Shown one piece after another: positions 43,707 to 53,241 of a DNA stretch of 64,000 bases. The notes below the pieces were generated by a model. That model was given only the letters and a program-made list of their open reading frames with translations. It was not told where the DNA came from and searched no databases. Source of the DNA: CADEEN01 sp963783785 (GTDB lineage Bacteria; Pseudomonadota; Gammaproteobacteria; Burkholderiales; Burkholderiaceae_C); assembly GCA_963783785.1 (NCBI GenBank), contig CAWAOQ010000006.1, positions 186,001 through 250,000 of the forward strand. The letters are read 5' to 3'. A program made the translations under genes and the position numbers. Positions within the stretch are counted from its first letter, which is position 1; each line of letters begins with the position of its first letter.

Positions 43707-45563
43707 CTATCTCGCCTCGGCAGGCGCGACGCTCGCGACCGGAAGCTGCCGCACCAGCCCCGCCGCCAACTCGGCAATCTCCGCCTCGTCGAGCGTTTCC
43801 TTGGCCAGCAACGCCTGCGCAGCACGGTCGAGCACGGGGCGATTGGCAGTCAACACGCTGGTCGCCAGGTCGAAACCCGCCTGCACGATGCGCTGCACCG
43901 CGGCGTCGATGCGTTCGGCGGTGTCGGGGCTGGTGGTGCTGCCGTTCCAGGCCGGCGCACCCGGCACGTCGAGCAGGCGCGGCGGCCCCTCGGCGTAGCT
44001 GACATGGCCCAGGCCCTCGTCCATGCCGTAGCGCGTGACCATGTCGCGGGCGATCGCGGTCGCGCGGGCGATGTCGTCGGCCGCGCCGGTGGAGAGCTCG
44101 CCGAACACCAGTTGCTCGGCGGCGCGGCCGCCCAGCAGCACGGCGATCTTGGCGTCGAGTTCGCTGCGCCGCACCAGGTAGCGGTCCTCGCTCGGCCGCT
44201 GCAGCGTGTAGCCGAGCGCGCCGATGCCGTGCGGAATGATCGACACCTTGTGCACCGCGTCGCTGCCCGGCAGCGCCAGCGCCACCAGCGCATGGCCCAT
44301 CTCGTGATGGGCCACGACCTCGCGTTCGCGCGGGCTCAGCACCCGGGTCTTCTTCTCGATGCCGGCCACCACGCGCTCGATGGCGTGCGTGAAATCGTCG
44401 AGCGTCACCGCCTCGGCCCGCCGCCGCGTCGCCGCCAGCGCCGCTTCGTTGACGACGTTGGCCAGGTCGGCGCCGGCCAGACCGACCGTCAGGCCGGCCA
44501 CCTGGTCGAGATCGACGCCGGGCGCGAGCGCGATCTTCTTGACATGCACGCGCAGGATCGCCAGGCGTCCCTTGCGGTCGGGCCGATCGACCAGCACCTG
44601 GCGGTCGAAGCGGCCGGCGCGCAGCAACGCCGGGTCGAGGATCTCGGGCCGGTTGGTCGCGGCCAGCAGCACCACGCCGACGCTCGGGTCGAAGCCGTCG
44701 AGCTCGACCAGCAACTGGTTCAGCGTCTGCTCGCGCTCGTCGTGGCCGCCGAAGCCGGGGAACGCGCCGCGGGCCTTGCCCAGCGCGTCGAGTTCGTCGA
44801 TGAAGATGATCGCCGGCGCGTTGGCGCGCGCCTGCTCGAACAGGTCGCGCACGCGTGCCGCGCCGACACCGACGAACATCTCGATGAATTCCGAGCCGCT
44901 GATCGAGAAGAACGCCACGCCGGCCTCGCCGGCCACCGCGCGCGCGAGCAGCGTCTTGCCGGTGCCGGTGGGCCCCATCAGCAGCACGCCCTTCGGGATG
45001 CGCGCGCCGAGCCGGCCGTGCTCCTTCGGGTTCTTCAGGAAGTCGACGATCTCCTGCAACTCGGCCTTGGCTTCGTCGACCCCGGCCACGTCGTCGAAGG
45101 TCACGCCGGTGCTCTTCTCGACGTAGACCTTGACCTTGCTCTTGCCGATGCCGACCAGGCCACCGGCACCCATCTTGTCGGCGAACTTGCGATAGAAGAG
45201 GTACCAGATGCCGAAGAAGATCAGCGCCGGCGCGATCCACGACAGCAGATCGTGGAACCAGGTCGATTCGTGCACCCGCGTGTAGGGCACGCCAAAGCGC
45301 GACAGCCGCTCGGCCACCGCCGGTTCGACCAGCGCCGACACGACCACCTTCTTGCCGCCGGCCTCGGCCGCCTTCAGGCGGCCGCTGATCAGGCGGTCGC
45401 CGACATCGACGCTCTCGATGCGGCCCTCGGCCAGGTACTGTTCGAAGCGGCTGTAGGGCACCGTCTCGACGACCTGCGCCTGGATCCACCAGTCGCGCAG
45501 CAGCATCATCGCCAGCAGCGCGAAGATCAGGTAGCCGAGATTGAGGCCGGTCTTCTTTTCCAT
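43707..45563 (-). CDS. ftsH: ATP-dependent zinc metalloprotease FtsH (paralogue)
   Basis: Membrane-bound AAA+ protease degrading damaged membrane proteins. The 618-residue protein has TM1 (LGYLIFALLAMMLLRDWWI, residues ~9-27), a periplasmic segment, TM2 (WIAPALIFFGIWYLFYR, about 110), Walker A GPTGTGKTLLARAVAGE, the AAA SRH region, and the zinc site HHEMGH with downstream Asp (DDIARATAIARDMV). The C-terminal tail is short. Its context (stress genes, FNR-like box 40 bp upstream) suggests a stress-specific paralogue rather than the housekeeping FtsH. ATG 45563 lies inside the duplicated promoter module. Confidence 0.92.
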   Translation of the reverse strand: MEKKTGLNLGYLIFALLAMMLLRDWWIQAQVVETVPYSRFEQYLAEGRIESVDVGDRLISGRLKAAEAGGKKVVVSALVEPAVAERLSRFGVPYTRVHESTWFHDLLSWIAPALIFFGIWYLFYRKFADKMGAGGLVGIGKSKVKVYVEKSTGVTFDDVAGVDEAKAELQEIVDFLKNPKEHGRLGARIPKGVLLMGPTGTGKTLLARAVAGEAGVAFFSISGSEFIEMFVGVGAARVRDLFEQARANAPAIIFIDELDALGKARGAFPGFGGHDEREQTLNQLLVELDGFDPSVGVVLLAATNRPEILDPALLRAGRFDRQVLVDRPDRKGRLAILRVHVKKIALAPGVDLDQVAGLTVGLAGADLANVVNEAALAATRRRAEAVTLDDFTHAIERVVAGIEKKTRVLSPREREVVAHHEMGHALVALALPGSDAVHKVSIIPHGIGALGYTLQRPSEDRYLVRRSELDAKIAVLLGGRAAEQLVFGELSTGAADDIARATAIARDMVTRYGMDEGLGHVSYAEGPPRLLDVPGAPAWNGSTTSPDTAERIDAAVQRIVQAGFDLATSVLTANRPVLDRAAQALLAKETLDEAEIAELAAGLVRQLPVASVAPAEAR

Positions 45564-45615
45564 CACGGTATCGATTGCCGCACGGTCGGCGGCCGCGCGC
45601 CTTGATGGCAGTCAA
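45561..45615 (-). promoter_or_regulatory. Promoter module with FNR/ANR-like box ahead of ftsH (copy 1)
   Basis: On the coding strand TTGAC-TGCC-ATCAA (45615-45602) is a one-off match to the FNR/ANR palindrome. Together with the following 41 bases, up to and including CGTGATG of ftsH, it forms a 55-bp block repeated upstream of the P-type ATPase (48298-48352) with only six differences. CAATCGAT inside the block may serve as the -10 region. No Shine-Dalgarno is seen before the ftsH ATG. Confidence 0.6.
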
Positions 45616-45635
45616 GCCAGAGCGCGCCGGCCGCC

Positions 45636-48254
45636 CTAGCCCGGTCGAACACGCGGCCGTGGACGGCGCCTGCGACGCCGTGGCGCAGGATAGTGACGCT
45701 TGGCGAATTCGGTTGCCGCGACGTAGGCCAGCACGATCAGCAACAGGCTGCCGAGCAGCGCTGGCGACAGCGCGACGAGGTTGAAGAGCGTGGCCGCCGG
45801 CGGGATGAACGGCAGCGCCACGGCGATGGCGGCAACCAGGACCGTCGTCGTCCACAGCAAGGTGCCCGGCCGGCTCCTCCAGGCCGGCAGATGCGTTCGC
45901 AATACCAGCAGGACCGCCAGTTCGGTGAGCAGCGAGACCACGAACCAGGCGGTCTGGAACACCGGCTCGGACGCCTGGAAGACGTTCAGCAACAGCCAGA
46001 AGGTGAGCAGGTCGAACAGCGTGCTGGTGAGGCCGAACACCAGCATGTAGCGTCGCAGGTCGCGCACATCCCAGTGCTGCGCGGCGGCGAGGCGGTCGGC
46101 GTCGACCCGGTCCGACGAGATCGCGACCGACGGCAGGTCCGACAGGAAGTTGTTCAGCAGGATCTGCTTGGCAGCCAGCGGCAGGAAGGGCAGCAGCGGT
46201 GCCGCCAGCGCCATGCTGACCATGTTGCCGAAGTTGGCGCTGGTGGTGATGCCGACGTACTTGAGCGTGTTGGCGAAGGTGCGGCGGCCCTCCGCGACGC
46301 CCGCGCACAGCACGTCGAGGTCGGAGCGCAGCAGCACCAGATCGGCGCTTTCGCGGGCGACGTCCACCGCGCCATCGACCGAGATGCCGACATCGGCGGC
46401 GTGCAGCGCCGGCGCGTCGTTGATGCCGTCGCCAAGAAAGCCCACGACACGGCCGCGGTGCTGCAGCGCAAACACGATGCGTTCCTTGTGCTGCGGCGCG
46501 ACCTCGACGAACAGCGTGGTCTTCTCGGCGCGATGGCGCAACGCCTCGTTCGACATCGCGTCGATCTGCTCGCCGGTGAGCATCGCCTCCGCCTCGAGGC
46601 CGACGCTTGCGGCGACGTGGGCCGCGACGTGGCGGTTGTCGCCGGTGACGACCTTGATGTCGATGCCCAGTGCCGCAAGCCGGTCCAGCGTGAGCCGCGC
46701 CGTGGCCTTGGGCGGATCGAGAAAGCGCAGGAAGCCGACCAGGCACATGTCGGCCTCGTCGTCGCGCGTGTAGGCGCTGCGCGCCTCGACGCTGCGCGTG
46801 GCCAGCGCAAGCAAGCGGAAGCCCTTGGCGCCCTGCTCGCTGAACCAGCGATCCAGGCCGGCGCGCGCCTCGTGATCCAGCGCCACGTCGTCCGACCCGC
46901 GGGCCACCCGCGTGCAGATCGCCAGCATGTTGGCGAACGCGCCCTTGGTGATGATCAGGTGCGGGCCACCGGCTTGCGGTGCGACGACGATGCTCAGCCG
47001 CTTGCGCAGGAAGTCGTAGGGAATCTCGTCGACCTTGCGGAAGCCGCTGGTGTCGAGCCCGGCCTGCTTGCCGGCAGCCACGAGGGCCACGTCCAGCGGA
47101 TTCTCGATGCCGGTCTCGAAGGCCGCGTTCAGGTAGGCCAGGCGCAGGACCTCCGGCGAGGTGCTGCCGTCCGGCGCGGTGGCCGCGTCCAGCGTCATCA
47201 CGCCCGCGGTGAGCGTGCCGGTCTTGTCGGTGCACAGCACATCCATGCTGCCGAGGTTCTCGATCGCCTCGAGCCGGCGCACGATGGCGCCGCGTGCCGC
47301 CATCCTGCGTGCGCCCGCCGACAGCGTCACGCTGACGATGGCCGGCAGCATCTCGGGCGACAGGCCGACCGCCAGCGCCACCGCGAACAGCATCGACTCG
47401 ATCCACGGCCGGCCCAGCCACTGGTTGACGATCAGCACGAACAGCACCATCACCACCATCACCCGCAGCAGCAGCACGCCGAACTGCTGCACGCCGCGCG
47501 CGAACTCGGTCTCGGGTGCTGCGGTGCGCAGGCGCTCGGCCACGGCGCCGAAAGCGGTGCGCTCCCCGGTGTGCACGACCAGGACCTTGGCCTTGCCGCT
47601 GCGCACCGAGGTGCCGAAGTGAACCGCGTTGGTGCGCCGCGCGATCGGCGTGCCCGCGGCCAGCACGCCGGGTTGCTTTTCCACCGGAAAGGACTCGCCG
47701 GTGAGGCTGGCTTCGCTGACCAGGAAGTCACGCGCTTCGAGCACGAGGCCATCGGCCGGCACCAGGTTGCCCGCCGACAGCTCGACGATGTCGCCGGCCA
47801 CCAGCGCGCGGGCCGCGACCCTGCGCGTTTGGCCGTCGCGCCGCACCATCGCGGTCAACGCCAGCCTGTTGCGCAGCCGGGCAATGGCGTTCGAGGCGCG
47901 GTACTCCTGCAGGAAAGTCAGGCCACTGCTGCCCAGCACCACGGCCAGGATGATCGCGGCGTCGAGCCAGTCGCGAAGCAACGCCGAGACGATGCCGCCG
48001 AACACGAGGATCAGCAGCAGCGGGCTCTTGAACTGCGCGAGCACCTGGCGCGCGATGCCTGCCGCAGGCTCTTCGTCGATGGCGTTGGGTCCATCGCTCT
48101 GCAGGCGGCGCGCCGCCTCGGCGGAGGTCAGGCCCTGGGCGCCGCTGTGCAGCTCATCGAGCAACTCGGAAGGCGCGCGGCTCCAGTAGGCTGCATCCCG
48201 CGGCAGCGCGTGCGACGCGCGGCGTGTCGCGCCAGACTCAGATGGGTGCACCAC
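45636..48254 (-). CDS. mgtA: P-type ATPase, magnesium-translocating (MgtA/MgtB-like)
   Basis: P3B-type cation pump of 872 residues. Seen: N-terminal LTSAEAARRLQSDGPNAI, TGES loop in SEASLTGESFPVEK, phosphorylation site CTDKTGTLT (about residue 340), hinge GDGINDAPALHAADVGIS, and a C-terminal block of about six membrane helices. Order and length match MgtA/MgtB. The start is uncertain: GTG 48254 gives the longest frame; no strong ribosome site is seen. Ends 72 bp before the ftsH start, and its own upstream region carries the same FNR-like module, so the two may respond to one signal. Confidence 0.9.
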   Translation of the reverse strand: MVHPSESGATRRASHALPRDAAYWSRAPSELLDELHSGAQGLTSAEAARRLQSDGPNAIDEEPAAGIARQVLAQFKSPLLLILVFGGIVSALLRDWLDAAIILAVVLGSSGLTFLQEYRASNAIARLRNRLALTAMVRRDGQTRRVAARALVAGDIVELSAGNLVPADGLVLEARDFLVSEASLTGESFPVEKQPGVLAAGTPIARRTNAVHFGTSVRSGKAKVLVVHTGERTAFGAVAERLRTAAPETEFARGVQQFGVLLLRVMVVMVLFVLIVNQWLGRPWIESMLFAVALAVGLSPEMLPAIVSVTLSAGARRMAARGAIVRRLEAIENLGSMDVLCTDKTGTLTAGVMTLDAATAPDGSTSPEVLRLAYLNAAFETGIENPLDVALVAAGKQAGLDTSGFRKVDEIPYDFLRKRLSIVVAPQAGGPHLIITKGAFANMLAICTRVARGSDDVALDHEARAGLDRWFSEQGAKGFRLLALATRSVEARSAYTRDDEADMCLVGFLRFLDPPKATARLTLDRLAALGIDIKVVTGDNRHVAAHVAASVGLEAEAMLTGEQIDAMSNEALRHRAEKTTLFVEVAPQHKERIVFALQHRGRVVGFLGDGINDAPALHAADVGISVDGAVDVARESADLVLLRSDLDVLCAGVAEGRRTFANTLKYVGITTSANFGNMVSMALAAPLLPFLPLAAKQILLNNFLSDLPSVAISSDRVDADRLAAAQHWDVRDLRRYMLVFGLTSTLFDLLTFWLLLNVFQASEPVFQTAWFVVSLLTELAVLLVLRTHLPAWRSRPGTLLWTTTVLVAAIAVALPFIPPAATLFNLVALSPALLGSLLLIVLAYVAATEFAKRHYPAPRRRRRRPRPRVRPG

Positions 48255-48297
48255 GTTCCGGCATCCGGCTGCCCGGCATCGGGCCGGTCCTCTGTTG

Positions 48298-48352
48298 CAT
48301 CACGCCATCGATTGCCGCATGGCCGGCGTCCGCACGCCTTGATGGCAGTCAA
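48298..48352 (-). promoter_or_regulatory. Promoter module with FNR/ANR-like box ahead of the P-type ATPase (copy 2)
   Basis: Second copy of the 55-bp block, 49 of 55 positions the same as 45561-45615, with the identical box TTGAC-TGCC-ATCAA at 48352-48339. The box overlaps the last codons of the upstream GGDEF/EAL gene. The ATPase start lies 85 bp downstream of the box. Confidence 0.6.
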
Positions 48353-50565
48353 TCGACCAACGCCGTGACGTCGGGGCTGCCGTGCCGAACCATCTCGTGC
48401 AGCGCCTGCGCCGACTGCGGCCGGCCGAACAGGTGGCCCTGGAAGGCCCGGCAGCCGAAGCCGATCAGGCAATCTCGCTGGGCCGGCGTTTCGACCCCCT
48501 CGGCGATGACGGTCAGGCCCAGGCTGTTGCCCAGTTGCGTCACCGCACGCGCGATCGCGGCGTCCTGCGGGTTGTTCATCATCTCGCTGACGAACGAGCC
48601 GTCGATCTTCAACTGGTCGAGCGGCAGGCGCTTGAGGTAGGTCATCGAGGCATACCCGGTGCCGAAGTCGTCGAGCGAGAACCTCACGCCGTGTGCGTGC
48701 AACTGCTCCATCTTCAGCACGCAGTCTTCGACGCTGTCCAGCATCGCCGTCTCGGTCAGTTCGAGCCTGAGGTGCGAAACCGGCGCGCCACTGCGCTCGA
48801 GCACTTCGAGCACCAGCCCGACGAAACCGGGGTCGCGCAACTGCGTGGCGCTGACGTTGACGGACACCGTCAGCCCGGCCATGTCGACATCGGCAGCCCA
48901 GGCCGCCAGCTGGGCACAAGCGGCCTCGAGCACCCAGCGGCCGAGCGCGCGGATCAGCCCGGTCTCCTCGGCGATGGGGATGAACAGCTCGGGCGCCACC
49001 AGGCCGTGCTGCGGATGGTCCCAACGCACCAGCGCCTCGGCACCCAGCAGCCTCGAGTCGTCGCTGAAGACGGGCTGGTAGTGCAGCACGAACAGGCCCT
49101 TCTCGATCGCTTGCCGAAGTTCGGATTCGATCGTCGCACGCTGCACGGCCCGCGCCTGCGTGCTTGCATCGAAGAGGCGCAGGGTGTTTCGTCCCGCCGC
49201 CTTGGCCTGGTACATGGCGTGGTCGGCGCGCTGGATCAGCTCGTCGACGCCGAAGGCGTGGTCGCTGAAGAGGCTCAGACCGAGGCTGCCGCTGCATACA
49301 TGGGAGCGGCCGCCCAGTTCATGGGGCCGCCGCAGTGCAGCGAGGATCTTCGCCGCCACCGCGGTGGCCTGGGCGACAGCCGTCTCGGCGACATCGCTCA
49401 GATCGGCGGTCAGCACGACGACGAACTCGTCGCCGCCGAGGCGGGCCACCGTGTCGCCCTCGCGCACGCAGTGCAACAGACGTTGCGCGACCTGTTGCAG
49501 CAAGCGATCGCCGACGTCGTGTCCGAGGGTGTCGTTGATGGTCTTGAAGTGGTCCAGATCGATGAACATCAGTGCGCCGGCGTGCCCGGTTCGCGCGCTC
49601 ACCGCCAGCGCCTGGTGCAGCCGGTCCTTCATCAGGCGCCGGTTGGGCAGGCCGGTCAGCGCGTCGTAGAACGCGAACTGCTCGATCACCGCTTCGCGCG
49701 ACTTGCGTTCCGAGATGTCGCGCATCGTGGCGATGTAGCGCAGCACTTGCGAATCGTCGTCCGGCACGGCCGTGATCGCGAGCCACTGCGGGTACACCTC
49801 GCCGCTCTTGCGCCGGTTCCAGACCTCGCCCTCCCAGACACCATTGCGCTGCAGGCTGTCCCACAGCTCGGCATAGAAGGCCGCGTCGTGGCGCCCCGAT
49901 CGCAGCAGGCGCACCGGCTGGCCCACGGCCTCCTCCCGCGTATAGCCGGTGATCCGGGTGAACGCCTTGTTGACGCGCTCGATCACGCCGCCGGCGCTGG
50001 TGATCATCAGGCCATCGCGCGTCTCGAAGGCCGCCGCGGCGAGACGCAACTCGACATCGATGCGGCGGCGCTCGGTGATGTCGGCCAGCGTGACGCGCAT
50101 CACCGACGCGGCGCCGGGCGCAGCGATGCAGAGGCAGTCCAGCTGCGCATCGAGACGCTTCCCATCGCCACCCTGCAGCGTCAGTTCGATACGGCCAGCG
50201 CCGCTGTCACGCCCGAGGCGCAGCTCATGCCGCTGCCATCGATCGCGGTCTGCCGGCACAACCAGATCCTCGAATCGGCTGCCGACCAGCCGCGCGCGGT
50301 CGATCTTCAACAGCTGGGCGCCGGTCAGGTTGGCCTCGACGACGAGGCCATCGGCGTCCAGCGTCAGGTAACCGACCGGCGCAAAGTCGTACAGGTCGGC
50401 GTAGCGATCGCGCGCTGCGGCGAACGCAGCCTGCGCCAGGCGCAACTGCTCGTTCTGCCTCTCGAGCTCGATCCGTTGAATCCGCAGTTCGTGGGCCAGC
50501 GCCTCGGCCGCCGGCGCTTGCGCCTTCGCCGCCTTCGGCCGGGTTGCACGTCGTGTAGTCGCCAC
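48349..50565 (-). CDS. PAS-GGDEF-EAL cyclic-di-GMP signalling protein
   Basis: A 738-residue cytoplasmic protein. Order: short coiled coil (ELRIQRIELERQNEQLRLAQ), PAS1 (YDFAPVGYLTLDADGLVVEAN), PAS2 with PAC (GVIERVNKAFTRITGYTREEA), GGDEF with intact RLGGDEFVVVL (about residue 445), EAL with intact GAEALVRW and DDFGTGYASMTYLKRLP. Both catalytic motifs are conserved, so it may make and break c-di-GMP. No membrane helix. The GTG at 50565 is chosen because GGAAGAGG lies just upstream; a long frame to 51180 is a shadow of the next gene. It overlaps the FNR-like module by 4 bp at its 3' end. Confidence 0.9.
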   Translation of the reverse strand: MATTRRATRPKAAKAQAPAAEALAHELRIQRIELERQNEQLRLAQAAFAAARDRYADLYDFAPVGYLTLDADGLVVEANLTGAQLLKIDRARLVGSRFEDLVVPADRDRWQRHELRLGRDSGAGRIELTLQGGDGKRLDAQLDCLCIAAPGAASVMRVTLADITERRRIDVELRLAAAAFETRDGLMITSAGGVIERVNKAFTRITGYTREEAVGQPVRLLRSGRHDAAFYAELWDSLQRNGVWEGEVWNRRKSGEVYPQWLAITAVPDDDSQVLRYIATMRDISERKSREAVIEQFAFYDALTGLPNRRLMKDRLHQALAVSARTGHAGALMFIDLDHFKTINDTLGHDVGDRLLQQVAQRLLHCVREGDTVARLGGDEFVVVLTADLSDVAETAVAQATAVAAKILAALRRPHELGGRSHVCSGSLGLSLFSDHAFGVDELIQRADHAMYQAKAAGRNTLRLFDASTQARAVQRATIESELRQAIEKGLFVLHYQPVFSDDSRLLGAEALVRWDHPQHGLVAPELFIPIAEETGLIRALGRWVLEAACAQLAAWAADVDMAGLTVSVNVSATQLRDPGFVGLVLEVLERSGAPVSHLRLELTETAMLDSVEDCVLKMEQLHAHGVRFSLDDFGTGYASMTYLKRLPLDQLKIDGSFVSEMMNNPQDAAIARAVTQLGNSLGLTVIAEGVETPAQRDCLIGFGCRAFQGHLFGRPQSAQALHEMVRHGSPDVTALVD

Positions 50566-50651
50566 CCTCTTCCCTTCATCGACCGGGTCGATGCCACCGC
50601 GGCCAGATCGGCCCCTGCCAACGCCCGGCCGGGCAGGCCGATTGTCGCCGC

Positions 50652-51107
50652 TCAGGGCGTCGCCAGCACGCAGCGCGCAACCAGTTCGAGCGCCGCGGCT
50701 GCGCTGTCGACCTGCACGACACCGTCGACCTGCGCCGCGCCTTCCAGACCGACCACCAGCTTGCCGAACTGGCGGCCCAGCGCGACCTCGCTCAGGGTGC
50801 CGAAGTTGTCGCCGATGGCCACCAGGCACAGTGCCGCCCGCGCGATCACCGCGTTGCGCGCCTCGCCGATGCCGCTGGCGATGACCACCGTCGCGTAGGG
50901 ATTCGCGGCCTGCGGCTCGGTGTCCGGCAGCACCCCGATCGCGACCCCGCCGGCCTCGGCCGCGCCGCGGCAGGCCGCTTCCATCACGCCGGCGCGGCCG
51001 CCGCAGATCAGCGCCAGCCCCATCTCGGCAATGCCGCGGCCGACGGCCTGGGCGGCGGCGTACTGGGCCGGCGTGGCCTGGCGCGGCCCGATCACGGCCA
51101 CCGGCAT
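50652..51107 (-). CDS. LOG-like Rossmann protein (TIGR00725 family)
   Basis: A 151-residue nucleotide-binding-fold protein related to cytokinin riboside 5'-monophosphate phosphoribohydrolases. Seen: VAVIGPRQATP, LICGGRAGVMEAACRGAAEAGG and GDNFGTLSEVALG, the last in place of PGGxGTxxE. The shorter TIGR00725 group keeps the fold but not always the catalytic residues, so activity is uncertain. ATG 51107 is the only good in-frame start; a stop occurs about 25 codons earlier. It ends the run of ABC importer genes on this strand. Confidence 0.72.
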   Translation of the reverse strand: MPVAVIGPRQATPAQYAAAQAVGRGIAEMGLALICGGRAGVMEAACRGAAEAGGVAIGVLPDTEPQAANPYATVVIASGIGEARNAVIARAALCLVAIGDNFGTLSEVALGRQFGKLVVGLEGAAQVDGVVQVDSAAAALELVARCVLATP

Positions 51108-51190
51108 GCGGATCGGCGACTGGCGTTGTCGCTGCGCGGCTCGGGCCAGCAGGCTGTCGCTCAGCGTCGGGCTGGGTCATCGCGGGTCAC

Positions 51191-52009
51191 TCACAGGTGT
51201 TTCTCGTGCCGGCTGCCGAACCAGGCGCCGGCCGTCATGATCGCCGAACAGGCCGCCGTGATCAGCAGCGCCAGCGCCGCGGCGGCAGGAAAATCGGAGC
51301 CGGTCTCCGAGATCAGGCTGTAGAGCTGCAACGGCAGGATCTCCAGCCGCGTGCCGACCAACGCCAGCGCGGTGCCGTAGGCGCCGAACACCACCGCCGC
51401 GATCAGGCACAGGCTGCTGGCGATCGGCGCCGCCAGCTGCGGCAGCATCACCTGGGCAAAGGCCTGCGCCGGCGTCGCGCCGAGCGACTGCGCGACATCG
51501 AGCTGCGCCCGATCGAAGTTCACGAACACCGGCAACACCCCCATCACCACGCGCGGGATCAGGTAGTACGACGACGCGAACGCCAGCCCGACCGGCGTGA
51601 ACAGGGCCTTGCCGACGACCGCGCTGTCGGTGCCCAGCAGCGCCAGCAACTGCGTCACCAGCCCGGCGCGGCCGTAGGTCAGGATGAAGCCGTAGGCGAC
51701 GATCAGGCCGGAGAACGTCAGAGGCAGCGCGATCACGAAGGCCAGCAACGTGCGCTGGCGTTCCTCCATGCGCGCCAAATGCAGCGCGACCGCGACGCCG
51801 ACCGCCAGCGACAGCGTCGAGGCCACCAGCGTCAGCACCGCGCTGCCGGCCAGCGACGGCCAGAACGTCGACATCGCGAACACGCGCGCGAAGGCCCCGA
51901 GGCCGTCGCGCAGCGCATCGATCATCACCGCCGCCAGCGGCAGCGCGAAGAACAGCGCCAGCAGCAAGACCGCCGGCGCAGCAAGCAGCGCGAACGTGCT
52001 GCGCTTCAT
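51191..52009 (-). CDS. ABC transporter permease (Fe3+/phosphonate-type importer)
   Basis: A 272-residue inner-membrane subunit with about six helices and the EAA-like coupling loop QLDVAQSLGATPAQAFAQVMLPQLAAPI (about residue 190). It should pair with the permease half of the upstream fused gene to import the ligand of the binding protein at 52148-53227. The family (Pot/Fbp-type 2-permease importers) includes iron(III), thiamine, putrescine and 2-aminoethylphosphonate systems. Confidence 0.87.
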   Translation of the reverse strand: MKRSTFALLAAPAVLLLALFFALPLAAVMIDALRDGLGAFARVFAMSTFWPSLAGSAVLTLVASTLSLAVGVAVALHLARMEERQRTLLAFVIALPLTFSGLIVAYGFILTYGRAGLVTQLLALLGTDSAVVGKALFTPVGLAFASSYYLIPRVVMGVLPVFVNFDRAQLDVAQSLGATPAQAFAQVMLPQLAAPIASSLCLIAAVVFGAYGTALALVGTRLEILPLQLYSLISETGSDFPAAAALALLITAACSAIMTAGAWFGSRHEKHL

Positions 52010-52085
52010 CGGTCGATCTCAGTCAATCCACCACACTGCGTACACCGCGGGAATTGACCAAGCAAACGCCGCGGATCCGGCTTCG

Positions 52086-52147
52086 CCGGTCCGCTGGCGT
52101 TGCCCCCTTGAGGGGGAGCGGCGCAGCCGCTTCGGGGGTGGGCCACA
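52086..52147. repeat. GC-rich intergenic hairpin repeat (Burkholderiales REP-like)
   Basis: CGTTGCCCCCTTGAGGGGGAGC and GGCGCAGCCGCTTCGGGGG form stacked stems of the kind scattered between genes in Burkholderiales. It lies in the 138-bp gap between the binding-protein and permease genes, where it could stabilise the upstream mRNA. Confidence 0.55.
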
Positions 52148-53227
52148 TCAGCGCGCCCCGGTGGCGGTGACGTAGCCCTGGTCGATCTCGGCCTTCTTCG
52201 CGGCGGCGGCACGCACGTCGAGCGGGCGCACCTGCGGCGCCGTCGGCAGCTTGTCGGCCACGCTGGCCGGCAGCATGATGCCCGGCACGCTGGGCCGCAC
52301 GAAGCCTTCGGCGAAGATGCCCTGGCCGAAGTCGCTCATGATGAAGTTCAGCCACAGCTTGCCGGCGTTGGGGTTCGGGCCCTTCTCGACCAGGCTGATG
52401 CCGTAAGGCGCAGCCGCCGAGGCCTCCTTCGGGATCACCACCGCGACCGCGTCGCCGAGGCCGTCGGTGATCTTGGCCTTCAGGCCGTCGTTCTCGTAGG
52501 AAATCCAGATCGGGATCTCGCCCTTGACGAACTGCGCATACGGCGTGGTGCCGAGCACGCGCAGCACGCTGCCGGCCTGGTGCAACTTGCCGAGGTACTC
52601 GAGGCCGGGCTTGACGTTGTTCATGTCGCCGCCGGCCGCGAAGTTGGCGGCGAAGCTCATCACCTGGCCGACGCCGGTGGAACGCGGGTCGAGGTAGACG
52701 ACGGTGTTCTTGTACTCGGGCTTGAGCAGATCGGCCCAGGACTGCGGCACGTTCTTCACCAGCTTGGTGTTGACGACGAAGGCGATGGTCAGCGAATGGA
52801 TCGTGAACCAGCGGCCGTCGGGATCCTTGAACACCGTCGGCAGCTTGTCGAAATTGACCGGCTTGAACGGCGCCACCAGGCCCTTGTCGACGGCGTCGAC
52901 CGCCGAGGCCGCGAAGTAGTACGCGGTATCGGCCTGCGGGCGGTTGCGCGCCTTGTCGAGCGCCACCACGGTGGCCGCCGAACCGAGGTCGTTGTAGACG
53001 ATCTCGACCTCGGGATAGCGGTTCTTGAAGGCGCGGAACTGCGCGCCCCAGTTGGCCCAGGTCGGCCCGGTGTCGAAGCTCACCACCATGCCCTCCTTGC
53101 GCGCCGCTTCGTAGAGCGCTTTCTCGCCCGGGTACAGCTCGGGCGAGGTGGTCACGGATTGCGCCGCGGCGATGCCCGACAGCATCACGACGGCCGACGA
53201 CAGCAACAACTTCATCAGCTTGCTCAT
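52148..53227 (-). CDS. ABC transporter extracellular solute-binding protein
   Basis: A 359-residue periplasmic protein with signal peptide MSKLMKLLLSSAVVMLSGIAAA. The mature part resembles the Fe3+/spermidine/2-AEP cluster: ALYEAARKEGMVVSFDTGPTWANWGAQFRAFKNRYPEVEIVYND, VPQSWADLLKPEYKNTVVYLDP, and IPIWISYENDGLKAK. No tyrosine pair of classical ferric-binding proteins could be placed, so the ligand is open. GAGGAG precedes ATG 53227. Middle gene of a three-gene importer operon. Confidence 0.88.
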   Translation of the reverse strand: MSKLMKLLLSSAVVMLSGIAAAQSVTTSPELYPGEKALYEAARKEGMVVSFDTGPTWANWGAQFRAFKNRYPEVEIVYNDLGSAATVVALDKARNRPQADTAYYFAASAVDAVDKGLVAPFKPVNFDKLPTVFKDPDGRWFTIHSLTIAFVVNTKLVKNVPQSWADLLKPEYKNTVVYLDPRSTGVGQVMSFAANFAAGGDMNNVKPGLEYLGKLHQAGSVLRVLGTTPYAQFVKGEIPIWISYENDGLKAKITDGLGDAVAVVIPKEASAAAPYGISLVEKGPNPNAGKLWLNFIMSDFGQGIFAEGFVRPSVPGIMLPASVADKLPTAPQVRPLDVRAAAAKKAEIDQGYVTATGAR

Positions 53228-53241
53228 CACGGGACTCCTCA

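Noticed and set aside
52013..52026. FNR-like box TCGAT-CTCA-GTCAA
   Set aside because: It sits directly at the start codon of the permease gene and has a mismatch in the most conserved half; likely chance.
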